From Campylobacter concisus (GTDB lineage Bacteria > Campylobacterota > Campylobacteria > Campylobacterales > Campylobacteraceae), in contig NZ_PIQX01000001.1 of NCBI RefSeq assembly GCF_003049085.1, positions 186,001-250,000 on the forward strand: a stretch of DNA of 64,000 bases, in the 5' to 3' direction. The translations under genes and the position numbers were made by a program. The first letter of the stretch is position 1, and every line of letters begins with the position of its first letter. Below the pieces are notes generated by a model. It ran no database searches. It saw only the letters and a list, made by a program, of their open reading frames with translations, and was not told the DNA's origin. This document shows positions 37,541 through 46,865 of the stretch, one piece after another.

Positions 37541-38885
37541 TATTAAGCCTAATTGCTAAGATTGATATAAACAAAAAGAAAGATGTTGCAAAAATTTGCC
37601 AGATAGTAAATTTAAATTTCTTATCAAATGCTATTTGCATAGAGTTTTTAAAAAGCAAAACAACCAAAAAAGCTAAAACGATAAAAAGTATCTCAAGATA
37701 GTTAACGTCTATCTTAAACTCACCAAAAAACATCCCTCGGATCACTTTCATGGCATCTTCAAAGCTTTTTGCCCTAAAAAATATCCATGTAAAATTTACA
37801 AAGTTAAAGGTGATGATCCAAGCAATGATTTTATTTAATTTAAAATTTAACTTTTGCCAACATCTGTGAATAACAATAGCAACACCATGTAAAGCACCCC
37901 AAACAACAAATGTCCAAGCAGCTCCATGCCAAAGACCGCCTATCAAAAATACCAAAAACAAATTTAGATAGGTACGGCTCTGCCCCCCCCTATTTCCTCC
38001 AAGTGGGATATATATGTAGTCTCTTAAAAAACGTGATAGTGTAATGTGCCACCTATGCCAAAAATCCTGAATATTTAAAGCCTTATACGGGGAGTTAAAA
38101 TTTATGGGAAGCCTTATGTTAAAAAGCAGCGCAAGACCTATCGCCATATCACAATAACCACTAAAATCAAAATAAAGTTGAAAGGTATACGAAAGTGACG
38201 TCGCCCATGCTTGCAGAAAAGTCAAATTTCCTTCCATATCAAATCCAGCATTTGCAAAAATCGAAAAAGTATCAGCAACCACACTCTTCTTAAATAGCCC
38301 TATGCTAAAAACAAAAAGCCCAAGAGCTATAAATTTATAGTTTTTTATAAGATTAAATTTATTTGCAAACTGAGGCATCATTTCTTTGTGATGCACTATC
38401 GGACCAGCAATAAGCTGTGGAAAAAATGTTATAAAAAGGCAGTAGTTTAAAAAACTATTCTCTTTTGTCTGCTTGTTATAACTATCCACTAGATATGCTA
38501 TTTGCTGAAATGTGACAAAACTAAGTGCTAGCGGCAAAGCGATATGAAGTAGACTTAAATTTGTATTTGCTATAGCGTTTAAATTTGAAATTAAAAAATC
38601 AGCATATTTAAAATATCCAAGTAAAGCGAGGTTGCAAACTATACCAAAAATCAAAATAGCTTTACTCTGATGTTTTGCAAGAAATTTTGAAATAAAGAAG
38701 TTAAAGATAATGCTTCCTAGTAAAATCGGCAGATAATAAACACTCCAATAAGCATAAAAAAATAAACTAGCACTTACCAAAAAAGCTTTTGCAAGATTGC
38801 TTAGTCTCTTTTTATTTAGAAAAAAATATACAAAAAATACAAGTGGTAAAAATACAAATATAAAGACATATGAGTTAAAAAGCAA
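37509..38885 (-). CDS. MBOAT-family membrane O-acyltransferase with G8 tract
   Basis: A 458-residue polytopic inner-membrane protein of the AlgI/DltB/PatA family. Landmarks: FVTFQQIAYLVDSY, FFPQLIAGPIVHH, FSGYCDMAIGLALLFNIRLPINF, FWHRWHITLSRFLRDYIYIPLGG and GGLWHGAAWTFVVWGALHG (His320 and His333, one of them catalytic). It moves acyl groups, usually acetyl, across the membrane. A run of eight G (37983-37990 on plus as C8) encodes Arg299-Gly-Gly in frame, so the gene is ON here. The acceptor (peptidoglycan, LOS or capsule) is unknown. Confidence 0.87.
   Translation of the reverse strand: MLFNSYVFIFVFLPLVFFVYFFLNKKRLSNLAKAFLVSASLFFYAYWSVYYLPILLGSIIFNFFISKFLAKHQSKAILIFGIVCNLALLGYFKYADFLISNLNAIANTNLSLLHIALPLALSFVTFQQIAYLVDSYNKQTKENSFLNYCLFITFFPQLIAGPIVHHKEMMPQFANKFNLIKNYKFIALGLFVFSIGLFKKSVVADTFSIFANAGFDMEGNLTFLQAWATSLSYTFQLYFDFSGYCDMAIGLALLFNIRLPINFNSPYKALNIQDFWHRWHITLSRFLRDYIYIPLGGNRGGQSRTYLNLFLVFLIGGLWHGAAWTFVVWGALHGVAIVIHRCWQKLNFKLNKIIAWIITFNFVNFTWIFFRAKSFEDAMKVIRGMFFGEFKIDVNYLEILFIVLAFLVVLLFKNSMQIAFDKKFKFTIWQIFATSFFLFISILAIRLNNASEFLYFRF
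37983..37990 (-). repeat. Poly-G8 tract inside the MBOAT gene
   Basis: Eight consecutive G on the coding strand, the only G/C homopolymer of this length I found in the window. In Campylobacter such tracts change length by slipped-strand mispairing. Reading ahead: loss of one G reaches a stop after residue 306, gain of one G after residue 348; both remove or scramble the catalytic WHG...HG segment. Confidence 0.85.
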
Positions 38886-38894
38886 TTTTATCCC

Positions 38895-39518
38895 TTATTT
38901 TTTCTCTACACATTTACCAAGCTGACAGGCTCTTTTGTAAAGTGCGTCCGCCTTTGTTTCATCGCCGCTTAGCTTTGCAAGCAAAAAGCACGACTGAGCG
39001 TATTCAAGCTCGCAGCTCTTTGCCAAAAGCCTTAGCACTCTAGCCTCAGCCTTAGTTCTATCTATCTTATGAACTTTTAAATTTTCGCTTTCGATGTATG
39101 ACTTTAGCCCCATTGCCTCGTTGTAGCAGCCAACACCATCGCCACTATCACAAGCTAGTTTATAAAGTTTTAGAGCTTTTTCCATATCTTTTTGCTCATC
39201 AATCAGCCCTTGCTCATAAATTTGACCCAAATTTGAACAAGCCGTCGCAAGCCCAGCATTGCAAGCTTTTTCGTAGTAGCCTTTTGCTTTTACAAAGTCT
39301 TTTTCGTTGCTAAAATTTACGGCTAAATTGTTGCAGTCGATGCTATTTCCATTCTCGCAGTTTTGCATCATCTTCTCTTTTTCAAGCTCAATACGCTCTG
39401 CCCTAGCCTCTTCATCACTTTGCCAAAAGCCAAAGCTTACCATCTTTTGCCAAGACCAGCAACCACTAAGCATAAAGCCCATGGCTAAAATAAGACTAAA
39501 ATTTAAGACCTTTTTCAC
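38895..39518 (-). CDS. Sel1-repeat (Hcp-like) lipoprotein
   Basis: A 207-residue lipoprotein: signal VLNFSLILAMGFMLSGC with lipidation at about Cys20, then Sel1-like repeats with paired Cys (IDCNNLAVNF, YYEKACNAGLATACSNLGQIYEQG, KLACDSGDGVGCYNEA, KSCELEYAQSCFLLAKL). The Cys spacing matches Helicobacter cysteine-rich (Hcp) repeat proteins, where disulfides stabilise each repeat in the periplasm. Partner unknown. One base separates it from the next Sel1 gene. Confidence 0.8.
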   Translation of the reverse strand: MKKVLNFSLILAMGFMLSGCWSWQKMVSFGFWQSDEEARAERIELEKEKMMQNCENGNSIDCNNLAVNFSNEKDFVKAKGYYEKACNAGLATACSNLGQIYEQGLIDEQKDMEKALKLYKLACDSGDGVGCYNEAMGLKSYIESENLKVHKIDRTKAEARVLRLLAKSCELEYAQSCFLLAKLSGDETKADALYKRACQLGKCVEKK

Positions 39519-40172
39519 TTACATTCCTAGCTTTGTACCTAGTCTTTTCATCTGCGGGCATGCTTTGCTTAGCCCACGAAAGCAAGCGACTTTATAAATT
39601 CCATAAGCCCTTTTTTCGTCTTTATTAACACCAAGACCAAGCTCATACATCGCTCCGATATTGGCGCAACTTGGCAAATCGCCAGCATTGCATGCATTCG
39701 TATAAGCTTGCATTGCTAAGTAATAATCTCGCTTAACGATTTCGCCCTTTCTATAAGCATTGCCTAAGTGATAGCAAGCTTGCATGCCTCCGCCATTGCA
39801 ACTTTCTTTATAAATAGAAATTGCCTTTTTTGGATTTTTTTTAACTCCAAGTCCAAGCTCATAAAGAGTGCCCAAATTTGCACAACCGACTTGTACTTTA
39901 GCATCGCAAGCTTTTTTATAATTTGTTAAAGCATTTTCATATTCTTTTAAAAGCTCGTAATTTACACCCAAATCATTGCAAGCTTCCGCATCGCCTTCTT
40001 CGCATTTTGGTATTAAAATTTCGATTGCATTTCTTGAAATTTGCTCTTTATTTTGCACTATTTTTTCATCCTTTGGTTGCTGCCACGAATCATCTTGTTT
40101 TTGTCCTACACCAATCACGTTTAAGCAGCCAGTGAAAAATAAAGCCGATAAAAGCAATAAATATTTTTTCAT
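39519..40172 (-). CDS. Sel1-repeat (Hcp-like) lipoprotein
   Basis: A 217-residue lipoprotein starting MKKYLLLLSALFFTGC; the ATG at 40170-40172 is chosen because AAGGA precedes it and it gives a proper lipobox. Four or five Sel1 repeats follow, each with a Cys pair (KKACDAKVQVGCANLGTLYELG, KESCNGGGMQACYHLG, TNACNAGDLPSCANIG, KVACFRGLSKACPQM). Tandem duplicate in type of the next gene. Probably a periplasmic scaffold; function unknown. Confidence 0.82.
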   Translation of the reverse strand: MKKYLLLLSALFFTGCLNVIGVGQKQDDSWQQPKDEKIVQNKEQISRNAIEILIPKCEEGDAEACNDLGVNYELLKEYENALTNYKKACDAKVQVGCANLGTLYELGLGVKKNPKKAISIYKESCNGGGMQACYHLGNAYRKGEIVKRDYYLAMQAYTNACNAGDLPSCANIGAMYELGLGVNKDEKRAYGIYKVACFRGLSKACPQMKRLGTKLGM

Positions 40173-40182
40173 TCTTTTCCTT

Positions 40183-41523
40183 TTAAAATTGTCCAAATAA
40201 GTCATTTAGTGCTTCACTGATACTTGGGTGAGTGAAAATTTGATTTTTAAAGAAATTTGCGTTTGCTTTTAAATTCATCGCAATTGCGATTTCATTTATC
40301 AGCTCATTTGCATATATGCAGTGAAAGCTAGCTCCTAAAATTTCTCCACTTTGTGCATCAACGATAGCTTTTAGCATGCCTACATCGTGATTTAGTACTT
40401 TTGCGCCTGGTACTGTTGCCATGCTAAGTTTTAGCTCTTTAAAATTTAGCCCAAATTTGCTTGCTTCTTTGGCGCTCATTCCAACTCTTGCTAGCGGAGT
40501 GTCGGTAAATAGCACATTTGCGTGAATGCTTCTATTTTTAGTATTTCTCTTTTTATCACCAAAAATTTGTGAATAAACTATCCTAAAATCATCTAAGCTC
40601 GTATAAGTAAAAAGCTCTCCGCCGCGCACGTCGCCTACCGCATAGATGTTTGGTACATTTGTTTGAAGGTTTTCATTTGTCTTTATAAAGCCTTTTTCAT
40701 TTAGCTCAACTCCAGCAGCTTTTAAATTTAAATCATCTACATTTGCCACTCTGCCAAGCGCGATCAAAAATGCATCAGCCCTAAGGCATCTTTGCTCGCC
40801 ATTTTGCTTGAAATTTAATATATTTTCTTTAACGCACTCTATCTCGCAACCCTCTAAAATTTCAACGCCTTGGACTCTAAGAGCTTCTTTTACGCTATTA
40901 GCTATATCATCATCTTCATTTTTAAGTAGTTTTGAGCGCCCTATGATAGTCACTTTTGAGCCAAAATTTGCAAACATTGATGCAAACTCTATACCGATAA
41001 AACCACTACCGATAATGACAAAATGCTTTGGTAAATTTTTTAGATCAAGCAGCGTTTGGCTTGAAAATACATTTGAGTTTACAACCTCAAAAGGAACATC
41101 TGCCTCTTTTGAGCCGCTATTTATGATGATAAAGTCGCCCTCTATTATCTTTTTCTCGCCGTTTGAGGTTGTCACAAGAACGCTATTTTCACTAGCAAAT
41201 GAGCCAACGCCGTCGATCACATCGATATTTTCTTTATCATTTAGCATCGCATAGTTTTTAGCATTCAAAGCTGAGATTAGTTTATTTTTATTTTCCACAC
41301 TAAGCGTGTAATATTCGCTTTCAACGCTATTATTTACAAATTTTGCCTCTTTAGCGGCTGTTATTAGACGTTTGGTTGGTATGCAGCCAACATTTATGCA
41401 AGTGCCTCCATACATCTTTGGCGATCTCTCTACAAGAGCCACTTTTTTGCCAAGTGCGGCAGCTTTAACCGCTAGCGTTTTGCCAGCTTTTCCAAAACCA
41501 ATAATTACAATATCATATTTCAT
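40183..41523 (-). CDS. RclA-like pyridine nucleotide-disulfide oxidoreductase
   Basis: A 446-residue FAD flavoenzyme. FAD site IVIIGFGKAGKTLAVKAA, redox disulfide GGTCINVGCIPTK (Cys42/Cys47), NAD(P) site VIIGSGFIGIEFASMFANFG, second FAD site NIYAVGDVRGGE and C-terminal dimer motif HPSISEALNDLF. The GGTCINVGCIPTK context matches RclA (reactive-chlorine defence, copper reductase) better than lipoamide dehydrogenase, and no 2-oxoacid dehydrogenase gene is near. Physiological substrate is inferred. Confidence 0.82.
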   Translation of the reverse strand: MKYDIVIIGFGKAGKTLAVKAAALGKKVALVERSPKMYGGTCINVGCIPTKRLITAAKEAKFVNNSVESEYYTLSVENKNKLISALNAKNYAMLNDKENIDVIDGVGSFASENSVLVTTSNGEKKIIEGDFIIINSGSKEADVPFEVVNSNVFSSQTLLDLKNLPKHFVIIGSGFIGIEFASMFANFGSKVTIIGRSKLLKNEDDDIANSVKEALRVQGVEILEGCEIECVKENILNFKQNGEQRCLRADAFLIALGRVANVDDLNLKAAGVELNEKGFIKTNENLQTNVPNIYAVGDVRGGELFTYTSLDDFRIVYSQIFGDKKRNTKNRSIHANVLFTDTPLARVGMSAKEASKFGLNFKELKLSMATVPGAKVLNHDVGMLKAIVDAQSGEILGASFHCIYANELINEIAIAMNLKANANFFKNQIFTHPSISEALNDLFGQF

Positions 41524-41525
41524 TT

Positions 41526-41846
41526 TCAGTCCCTTATCTTTCCCATTAAATAATAAGTTGTTTCATTTATCTTTTTTAGCTCCATTTTATATTTATTAGC
41601 CCAGTTTTTTATAATCTCATCAACTCGCTCTTTTATTTCATTAACGGTAGCTACATTTTTTATCTTTAGTCTATCTTCACTTCCACTCATCGCCACAAAA
41701 CAAAGGTGTGGCTTTAAATGATCGTTTAGTTCAATTATGCTCTTTGGCAAAAGACCATCAGTATTGTTTAAAATTCTACACATTTGAGCAGTGGTCGTTT
41801 CATTGACGTTATAGCCAAGCTGGATTAAAAGTGCATTATGATCCAT
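41526..41846 (-). CDS. Conserved small protein of unknown function
   Basis: A 106-residue soluble protein (DHNALLIQLGYNVNETTTAQM, EIKERVDEIIKNWANKYKM). No motif recognised; two Cys (positions 23 and 49). It lies two bases before the RclA-like gene on the same strand, so it is probably co-expressed with it. It may be a small regulator or partner, but the sequence does not show that. Confidence 0.6.
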   Translation of the reverse strand: MDHNALLIQLGYNVNETTTAQMCRILNNTDGLLPKSIIELNDHLKPHLCFVAMSGSEDRLKIKNVATVNEIKERVDEIIKNWANKYKMELKKINETTYYLMGKIRD

Positions 41847-41894
41847 ATCGTTCCTTTTGCTTAAAATTTGCGGGCATTATAAGATAAAATTGGA

Positions 41895-41900
41895 TAAAAT
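41895..41900 (+). promoter_or_regulatory. Probable -10 of the third Sel1 gene
   Basis: GATAAAAT (TAAAAT at 41895-41900) next to a near-repeat of itself (AAGATAAAAT TGGATAAAAT), 24 bases before the ATG, with TAAGGA as ribosome binding site. Pattern only. Confidence 0.4.
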
Positions 41901-41923
41901 CGCCTAAATTTTTAAGGACAAAT

Positions 41924-42475
41924 ATGAAAAAATTTATCATTTTTGTGTTTAGTGTTTTAATATTTTGGGGATGTTCGTTAGATCAAATTTCACAAAATTT
42001 TGGCCTTAGCGAGCCACCACTTGATCCAGAGGTCGAGCAAATAGCAGATGCCATCTATCTATACAATGAAGGCAACTATCCAAAGGCTTGCAAGAGGTTT
42101 TATGATTATGCAAAAGATGGCAATGTCCTTGCCATGCAGCAAACTGGCATTTGTTTTCGTGACGGCAAAGGCTTTAGCAAAGATATCTTAAGAGCACTCT
42201 TTTGGTTTGAGACAGCTGGCAGATATGGCAACATAGACGGACTAAGAAACGCTGGATATATCTACGAGTACGGTCTTGGGGTCAATAAAAATTTAGAAAA
42301 AGCGATATATTTTTACGAAAAAGCCACAAGCCTTGGCTCAAGCGAGGCCAGCTATGATCTAGGGCTTATCTATCTAGGCAAAAATGACTATAAAAAAGCG
42401 AGAATTTATCTTGATGAGGCTTGTTTTAAAGGCAAAGAAGAAGCTTGCACAAAGCTAAAAGAGATGAAATTTTAG
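41924..42475 (+). CDS. Sel1-repeat lipoprotein
   Basis: A 183-residue lipoprotein (signal IIFVFSVLIFWGC, Cys17). Sel1 repeats: MQQTGICFRDGKGFSKDILRAL, LRNAGYIYEYGLGVNKNLEKA, YDLGLIYLGKNDYKKA and a Cys pair ACFKGKEEAC in the last. Fewer Cys pairs than the two Sel1 genes 2 kb upstream. Probably periplasmic. Ends in a good terminator. Confidence 0.8.
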   Translation: MKKFIIFVFSVLIFWGCSLDQISQNFGLSEPPLDPEVEQIADAIYLYNEGNYPKACKRFYDYAKDGNVLAMQQTGICFRDGKGFSKDILRALFWFETAGRYGNIDGLRNAGYIYEYGLGVNKNLEKAIYFYEKATSLGSSEASYDLGLIYLGKNDYKKARIYLDEACFKGKEEACTKLKEMKF

Positions 42476-42490
42476 CTCTCATCTCTTTTT
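42457..42490. terminator. Terminator shared by Sel1 gene and prfB
   Basis: 11-bp perfect stem AAAAGAGATGA/TCATCTCTTTT overlapping the stop codon of the Sel1 gene, followed by more T. A-rich on the other arm, so it can also end prfB transcription on minus. Confidence 0.72.
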
Positions 42491-42499
42491 ATAAATTTA

Positions 42500-43600
42500 T
42501 TACGCCTCAGCCTTTTGAGCAATCAAGACGCCTTCTATCATCTTTTTGATGTCACCATCAAGTATCGCATCAGTCTGTGAGTATGCCTCGCCGCTGCGGT
42601 TGTCTTTTACTTGCTGATATGGGAAAAGCACATATGATCTTATCTGATGACCCCAGCCGATCTCGCTCTTTTCGACGCTATTGCTCGCCTCTTGTTGTTT
42701 CATTAGCTCAAGCTCGTAAAGGCGTGATTTTAGCATTTTCATCGCTGTGGCTCTATTTTTGTGCTGGCTGCGGTCATTTTGGCACTGCACGACGATGCCA
42801 GTTGGTATGTGCGTGATGCGAATGGCAGATTCAGTCTTGTTTACGTGCTGACCGCCTGCGCCACTGGCTCTATAAGTATCTATCTTTAGATCTTTTTCCT
42901 CGATCTCGATCTCTATGTCATCATCTATCTCAGGGCTTACCATGACGCTAGAAAAGCTAGTGTGGCGGCGTCCTGCGCTATCAAATGGGCTTGTGCGAAC
43001 GAGCCTGTGGATGCCATTTTCTGCTTTGAAATAACCATAAGCATTTTCGCCTTTTACGATAAAGCTCACATCCTTTAGCCCCGCCTCTTCGCCCTCTTGA
43101 AAGTCCAGAGTCTCGACCTTAAAGCCCTCACGCTCGCAAAATCTAAGATACATCCTATAAAGCATGCTCGCCCAGTCGTTACTCTCAGTGCCACCAGCTC
43201 CAGGGTGTATCGATACGATCGCGTTTTTGCCGTCATCCTCGCCACTTAAAAGCATAGAAATTTCTAAATTTACTATCTTTTCATCTAAATTTTTAGCATC
43301 TTCAAAGAGAGAATTTATAGTCTCCTCGTCATTTTCAGAATTTGCTAGCTCAAAGAGCTCTTTTGCGTCGCTAACTGCTTGGTGAGCGTCACTAAATTTA
43401 GCAAGCATGTTTGAAATTTTTGTCTTTTCTTTATTTAGCGCCCCAGCTTTAGCGATATCTTGCCAAAAGTCAGGGTCTTGCTCAGTGTCCTCGATCTCTT
43501 TTAGCTTAGCCTTTATCTCGTCAGGCTTTACGATAGAGCCTATGTTTTCAACTTTTGTTTGTAGCTTCTTTAAAAGCTCGTTGTATTCGTAACTATCCAA
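42500..43600 (-). CDS. prfB: Peptide chain release factor 2
   Basis: Recognises UGA/UAA stops. Motifs: SPF recognition tripeptide in [12 protein letters not shown] and the catalytic GGQ in [13 protein letters not shown] place the start at TTG 43598-43600 (366 residues): GGAG lies 5 bases upstream. The in-frame ATG at 43610-43612 has no ribosome binding site and lies within about 10 bases of the probable transcription start. No programmed frameshift (in-frame TGA) is present, unlike E. coli. Confidence 0.93.
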   Translation of the reverse strand: MDSYEYNELLKKLQTKVENIGSIVKPDEIKAKLKEIEDTEQDPDFWQDIAKAGALNKEKTKISNMLAKFSDAHQAVSDAKELFELANSENDEETINSLFEDAKNLDEKIVNLEISMLLSGEDDGKNAIVSIHPGAGGTESNDWASMLYRMYLRFCEREGFKVETLDFQEGEEAGLKDVSFIVKGENAYGYFKAENGIHRLVRTSPFDSAGRRHTSFSSVMVSPEIDDDIEIEIEEKDLKIDTYRASGAGGQHVNKTESAIRITHIPTGIVVQCQNDRSQHKNRATAMKMLKSRLYELELMKQQEASNSVEKSEIGWGHQIRSYVLFPYQQVKDNRSGEAYSQTDAILDGDIKKMIEGVLIAQKAEA

Positions 43601-43624
43601 GTTTTTCTCCATAAATTTTTGCCG

Positions 43625-43630
43625 ATTTTA
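43625..43630 (-). promoter_or_regulatory. Probable -10 of prfB
   Basis: TAAAAT on the minus strand in GGCTAAAATCGGC, about 25 bases upstream of the favoured TTG start. A leader this short supports the TTG start over the ATG. Pattern evidence only. Confidence 0.38.
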
Positions 43631-43681
43631 GCCAAAAGTTGCTTACATTTTTAAATTTACGCCCTTTTAATCCTTTTTTGT

Positions 43682-43687
43682 TACAAT
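43682..43687 (+). promoter_or_regulatory. Probable -10 of panC
   Basis: TTTTTTGTTACAAT with -10 TACAAT, about 34 bases before the panC ATG. Common Campylobacter layout. Confidence 0.42.
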
Positions 43688-43720
43688 GCCAAGTTAAAAT
43701 TTAGATAAAAAGAGTCAAAT

Positions 43721-44542
43721 ATGCAGATCATAAGAACTATAAAAGAGCTTGAAAATTTTGTCCAAAATGCAAGCGGCAAGATCGGTTTTGTGCCGACAAT
43801 GGGCGCACTTCACAACGGACACGTTAGTCTTATAAAAAAATGTGTAAGCCAAAACGAGACAAGCATCGTCTCAACGTTTGTAAATCCAACTCAATTTCTA
43901 CCAGGTGAAGATCTGGACAAATACCCAAGAAAAGAGCAAAGCGACATCAAAATTTGCGAGCAAAACGGCGTTAGCGCTATCTTTATCCCAGATGCTAATG
44001 AACTTTACTTTGAAGATGAGCCGCTCATCGTCGCTCCAAAGAAATTTTCAGCCATCTTAGAGGGCAAAACTAGACCTGGACACTTTGACGGCGTCTTAAG
44101 GGTGCTAAACAAGCTATTTCGCCTAACTCGTGCAAATAGCGTTTACATGGGCAAAAAAGATACACAACAATTAATCATCGTGCAAAACATGATAAAGACA
44201 TTTTTTCTAAATGTCAGCCTAGTGGCTTGCGATATCGTTAGAGAGCCAGACGGCTTAGCGCTTTCAAGTAGAAACGTCTATATCTGCGACGAAGATAAAT
44301 GTAATGCTCTAAGGCTTTCAAGATCACTAAATAAAGCACAAAATTTGATCCAAAACGGCGAGGAAGACACAAGTGAGATCAAAACAAAGATGCTTGAAGT
44401 GTTAGAGCCATTAAAGGTTGATTATGTCGCCATTACGGATAGAAATTTAAATGAAATTTCCAAAATAGAAAAAAATAATACCATCATTTTAGTAGCAGCT
44501 TATGTCGGCAAAACTAGACTAATAGATAACATCTGGATATAA
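43721..44542 (+). CDS. panC: Pantothenate synthetase
   Basis: Joins pantoate and beta-alanine with ATP in coenzyme A biosynthesis. 273 residues with [14 protein letters not shown] (HxGH ATP site), [31 protein letters not shown] and GKKDTQQL, then SSRNVYICD. Two bases before rimO. No panB or panD nearby. Confidence 0.96.
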   Translation: MQIIRTIKELENFVQNASGKIGFVPTMGALHNGHVSLIKKCVSQNETSIVSTFVNPTQFLPGEDLDKYPRKEQSDIKICEQNGVSAIFIPDANELYFEDEPLIVAPKKFSAILEGKTRPGHFDGVLRVLNKLFRLTRANSVYMGKKDTQQLIIVQNMIKTFFLNVSLVACDIVREPDGLALSSRNVYICDEDKCNALRLSRSLNKAQNLIQNGEEDTSEIKTKMLEVLEPLKVDYVAITDRNLNEISKIEKNNTIILVAAYVGKTRLIDNIWI

Positions 44543-44544
44543 AA

Positions 44545-45855
44545 ATGCCAAAACTTCACTTAATTTCACTTGGCTGTAACAAAAATTTAGTTGATTCTGA
44601 GATCATGCTTGGTAGACTGCAAAACTACGATATCACAGACGATATCAGCGATGCCGACGTTATCATCGTAAATACCTGTGGCTTTATAAAATCTGCTAAA
44701 GAAGAGAGCATACAAACCATACTTGAGATGCACGAAGCTCGTAAAAATGGCTCTTTGCTGGTAGTAACTGGCTGTCTTATGCAGCGCTACAAAGACGAGC
44801 TTATGAAAGAGCTGCCTGAAGTTGATTTATTTACCGGTGTGGCTGACTATGACAAGATCGATGAGATCATCTTGAAAAAACAAAATTTATTTAGCCCGCA
44901 AACTTATCTGCAAGCAAATGAAGAGCGTGTGATAACTGGTTCAAACTACCACGCCTACATCAAAATTTCAGAGGGCTGTAACCAAAAATGCAGTTTTTGT
45001 GCCATTCCAACTTTTAAAGGCAAGCTAAAATCGCGCTCACTTGAAAACATCGTAAATGAGGTTAAAAATCTGGTCAAAAAAGGCTACTACGACTTTAGCT
45101 TTTTATCACAAGACTCAAGCTCATATATGCGCGATCACAGCGTTAGCGACGGGCTTATAAATTTAATAGACGAGATAGAAAAGATAAAGGGCGTAAGGAG
45201 TGCCAGGATACTTTATCTCTATCCAAGCACAACTAGCAAGGAGCTAATTGAGCGTATCATCGCCTCGCCTGTCTTTCACAACTACTTTGACATGCCGATC
45301 CAACACATCAGCGAAGACATACTAAAGATAATGAAGCGTGGAAGTGGCGCTAAAAAGATAAAAGAGCTTTTAAATTTAATGAGAAATGCCGAGAATTCAT
45401 TCTTACGAACTGGTGTCATCGTGGGACACCCGGGCGAGAGCGAGGAGGATTTTGAGGAGCTTTGCGAATTTTTAGAAGAGTTTAAATTTGATAGAATTTC
45501 AGCCTTTGCCTACTCAAAAGAAGAAGATACGGCATCTTTTGAAATGGAGCAAATCCCAGCCAAGATCATCTCAAAAAGACTAAATAAGATAGAAAAAATC
45601 ACTAAAAAATCGATAAATGAGAGCTTGCAAAAAGAGATTGGCAAGCAAATTTATGCTTCTCTTGAGGGCGAAAGTAGTGAGGGGGAGATGTTTTACGCAG
45701 CCAAAAAAGATATCTGGGATAAAGATATAGATGGCGAAATTTTAATAAACGAAAGCGATGTAAAAGAGCTTGAGATCGGCTCACTCTATCTTTGTGAGGT
45801 CTCTGACGTGGTCGATCAAAAACTAATCGCTAAAATCATCAAAAAAGCAAAATGA
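44545..45855 (+). CDS. rimO: Ribosomal protein S12 methylthiotransferase
   Basis: Radical SAM enzyme adding a methylthio group to Asp of S12. 436 residues: [35 protein letters not shown] (three N-terminal Cys), radical [20 protein letters not shown]-terminal TRAM. IPTFKG and DSE identify RimO rather than MiaB; the window encodes both. Overlaps tilS by four bases. Confidence 0.95.
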   Translation: MPKLHLISLGCNKNLVDSEIMLGRLQNYDITDDISDADVIIVNTCGFIKSAKEESIQTILEMHEARKNGSLLVVTGCLMQRYKDELMKELPEVDLFTGVADYDKIDEIILKKQNLFSPQTYLQANEERVITGSNYHAYIKISEGCNQKCSFCAIPTFKGKLKSRSLENIVNEVKNLVKKGYYDFSFLSQDSSSYMRDHSVSDGLINLIDEIEKIKGVRSARILYLYPSTTSKELIERIIASPVFHNYFDMPIQHISEDILKIMKRGSGAKKIKELLNLMRNAENSFLRTGVIVGHPGESEEDFEELCEFLEEFKFDRISAFAYSKEEDTASFEMEQIPAKIISKRLNKIEKITKKSINESLQKEIGKQIYASLEGESSEGEMFYAAKKDIWDKDIDGEILINESDVKELEIGSLYLCEVSDVVDQKLIAKIIKKAK

Positions 45856-46832
45856 TAAGCCAAAATGTGCGAGAAAAGCTAAACTCAGGTGCAAACCTAC
45901 TAGCCTTCTCGCACGGTATAGACAGCACCGCACTTTTTTACATTTTAGAAGAGGCTGGGATCAAATTTGATCTAGCGATGGTTGATTACAATGTTCGAGA
46001 GCAAAGTAAAAGCGAGATAAAAAGTGCAAAAGAACTCGCAGATAAATTTGGTAAAAAAATTTATACCAAAAGCGTTTTTTTAGATAATTCAAATTTTGAA
46101 AAAAATGCGCGCGAGGTAAGATATGAGTTTTTTGGAGAAATTTGCCAAAAATTTGACTATGAAAATTTGGTCCTAGCGCATCAGTTTGACGATAAATTTG
46201 AGTGGTTTTTGATGCAGCTTAGTAAGGGTGCTGGGCTAAAAGAGCTCTTTGGCATGAGCGAGCTTGAAAAGAGAAAGCACTTTTGGCTAGTTAGGCCGCT
46301 TTTAAATTTACGCAAAAAAGAGCTTCAAAACTATCTTGATGAGAGAAATTTACGCTATTTTATCGATGAGACAAATTTAAAAGGTGAGTTTAAAAGAAGC
46401 TTCATGAGGCTAAATTTTAGTGAGCCATTTTTGGATAGATATTTTATTGGCGTACAAAAGAGCTTTGAGTTTTTAGAAGCCGATAGACAAATTTTAATGC
46501 CAAATATCACAAAAATAAGTGATGAAATTTTTATCATAAAAAATGATAGTAATGCGATACGAGGCGTTGATATGGCGGCAAAAGAGCTAAACGTGCTTCT
46601 AAGCAAAGCTCAAAAAGATGAGCTAAGCACAAATTTAGCAAAGCAAATAAGCGTGGTGCTAAGCGGCAAGATAGCTGTCGGATACGCAGACACTTACCTT
46701 TTAGTAACTCCATTTTGTAAAACCATAATGCCAAAAATTTTTAAAGAGAAGGCTAGAATTTTAAAAATTCCAGCTATAAATAGAGGCTATCTTTTTGCTA
46801 TAAATTTTGATTTATCAGAGTTAAAATTTTAA
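45852..46832 (+). CDS. tilS: tRNA(Ile)-lysidine synthetase
   Basis: Converts C34 of the CAU-anticodon tRNA-Ile to lysidine. 326 residues: PP-loop [17 protein letters not shown] (SHGIDS in place of the usual SGGxDS), [33 protein letters not shown] and [11 protein letters not shown]. Shorter than E. coli TilS, as normal in Campylobacterota. The Gly-to-His change in the loop seems tolerated in the group; all other landmarks are in place. Confidence 0.92.
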   Translation: MISQNVREKLNSGANLLAFSHGIDSTALFYILEEAGIKFDLAMVDYNVREQSKSEIKSAKELADKFGKKIYTKSVFLDNSNFEKNAREVRYEFFGEICQKFDYENLVLAHQFDDKFEWFLMQLSKGAGLKELFGMSELEKRKHFWLVRPLLNLRKKELQNYLDERNLRYFIDETNLKGEFKRSFMRLNFSEPFLDRYFIGVQKSFEFLEADRQILMPNITKISDEIFIIKNDSNAIRGVDMAAKELNVLLSKAQKDELSTNLAKQISVVLSGKIAVGYADTYLLVTPFCKTIMPKIFKEKARILKIPAINRGYLFAINFDLSELKF

Positions 46833-46865
46833 TCAAGTAGTTCTAAAAATAATAGATAAAGAAGA

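Noticed and set aside
42500-43612. Programmed frameshift in prfB
   Set aside because: The frame is open throughout with no in-frame TGA near codon 26, so the E. coli-type autoregulation is absent.
46000-46100. TilS PP-loop SHGIDS as a sign of inactivation
   Set aside because: All other TilS landmarks are intact and the variant appears to be usual in Campylobacterota, so loss of function is unlikely.
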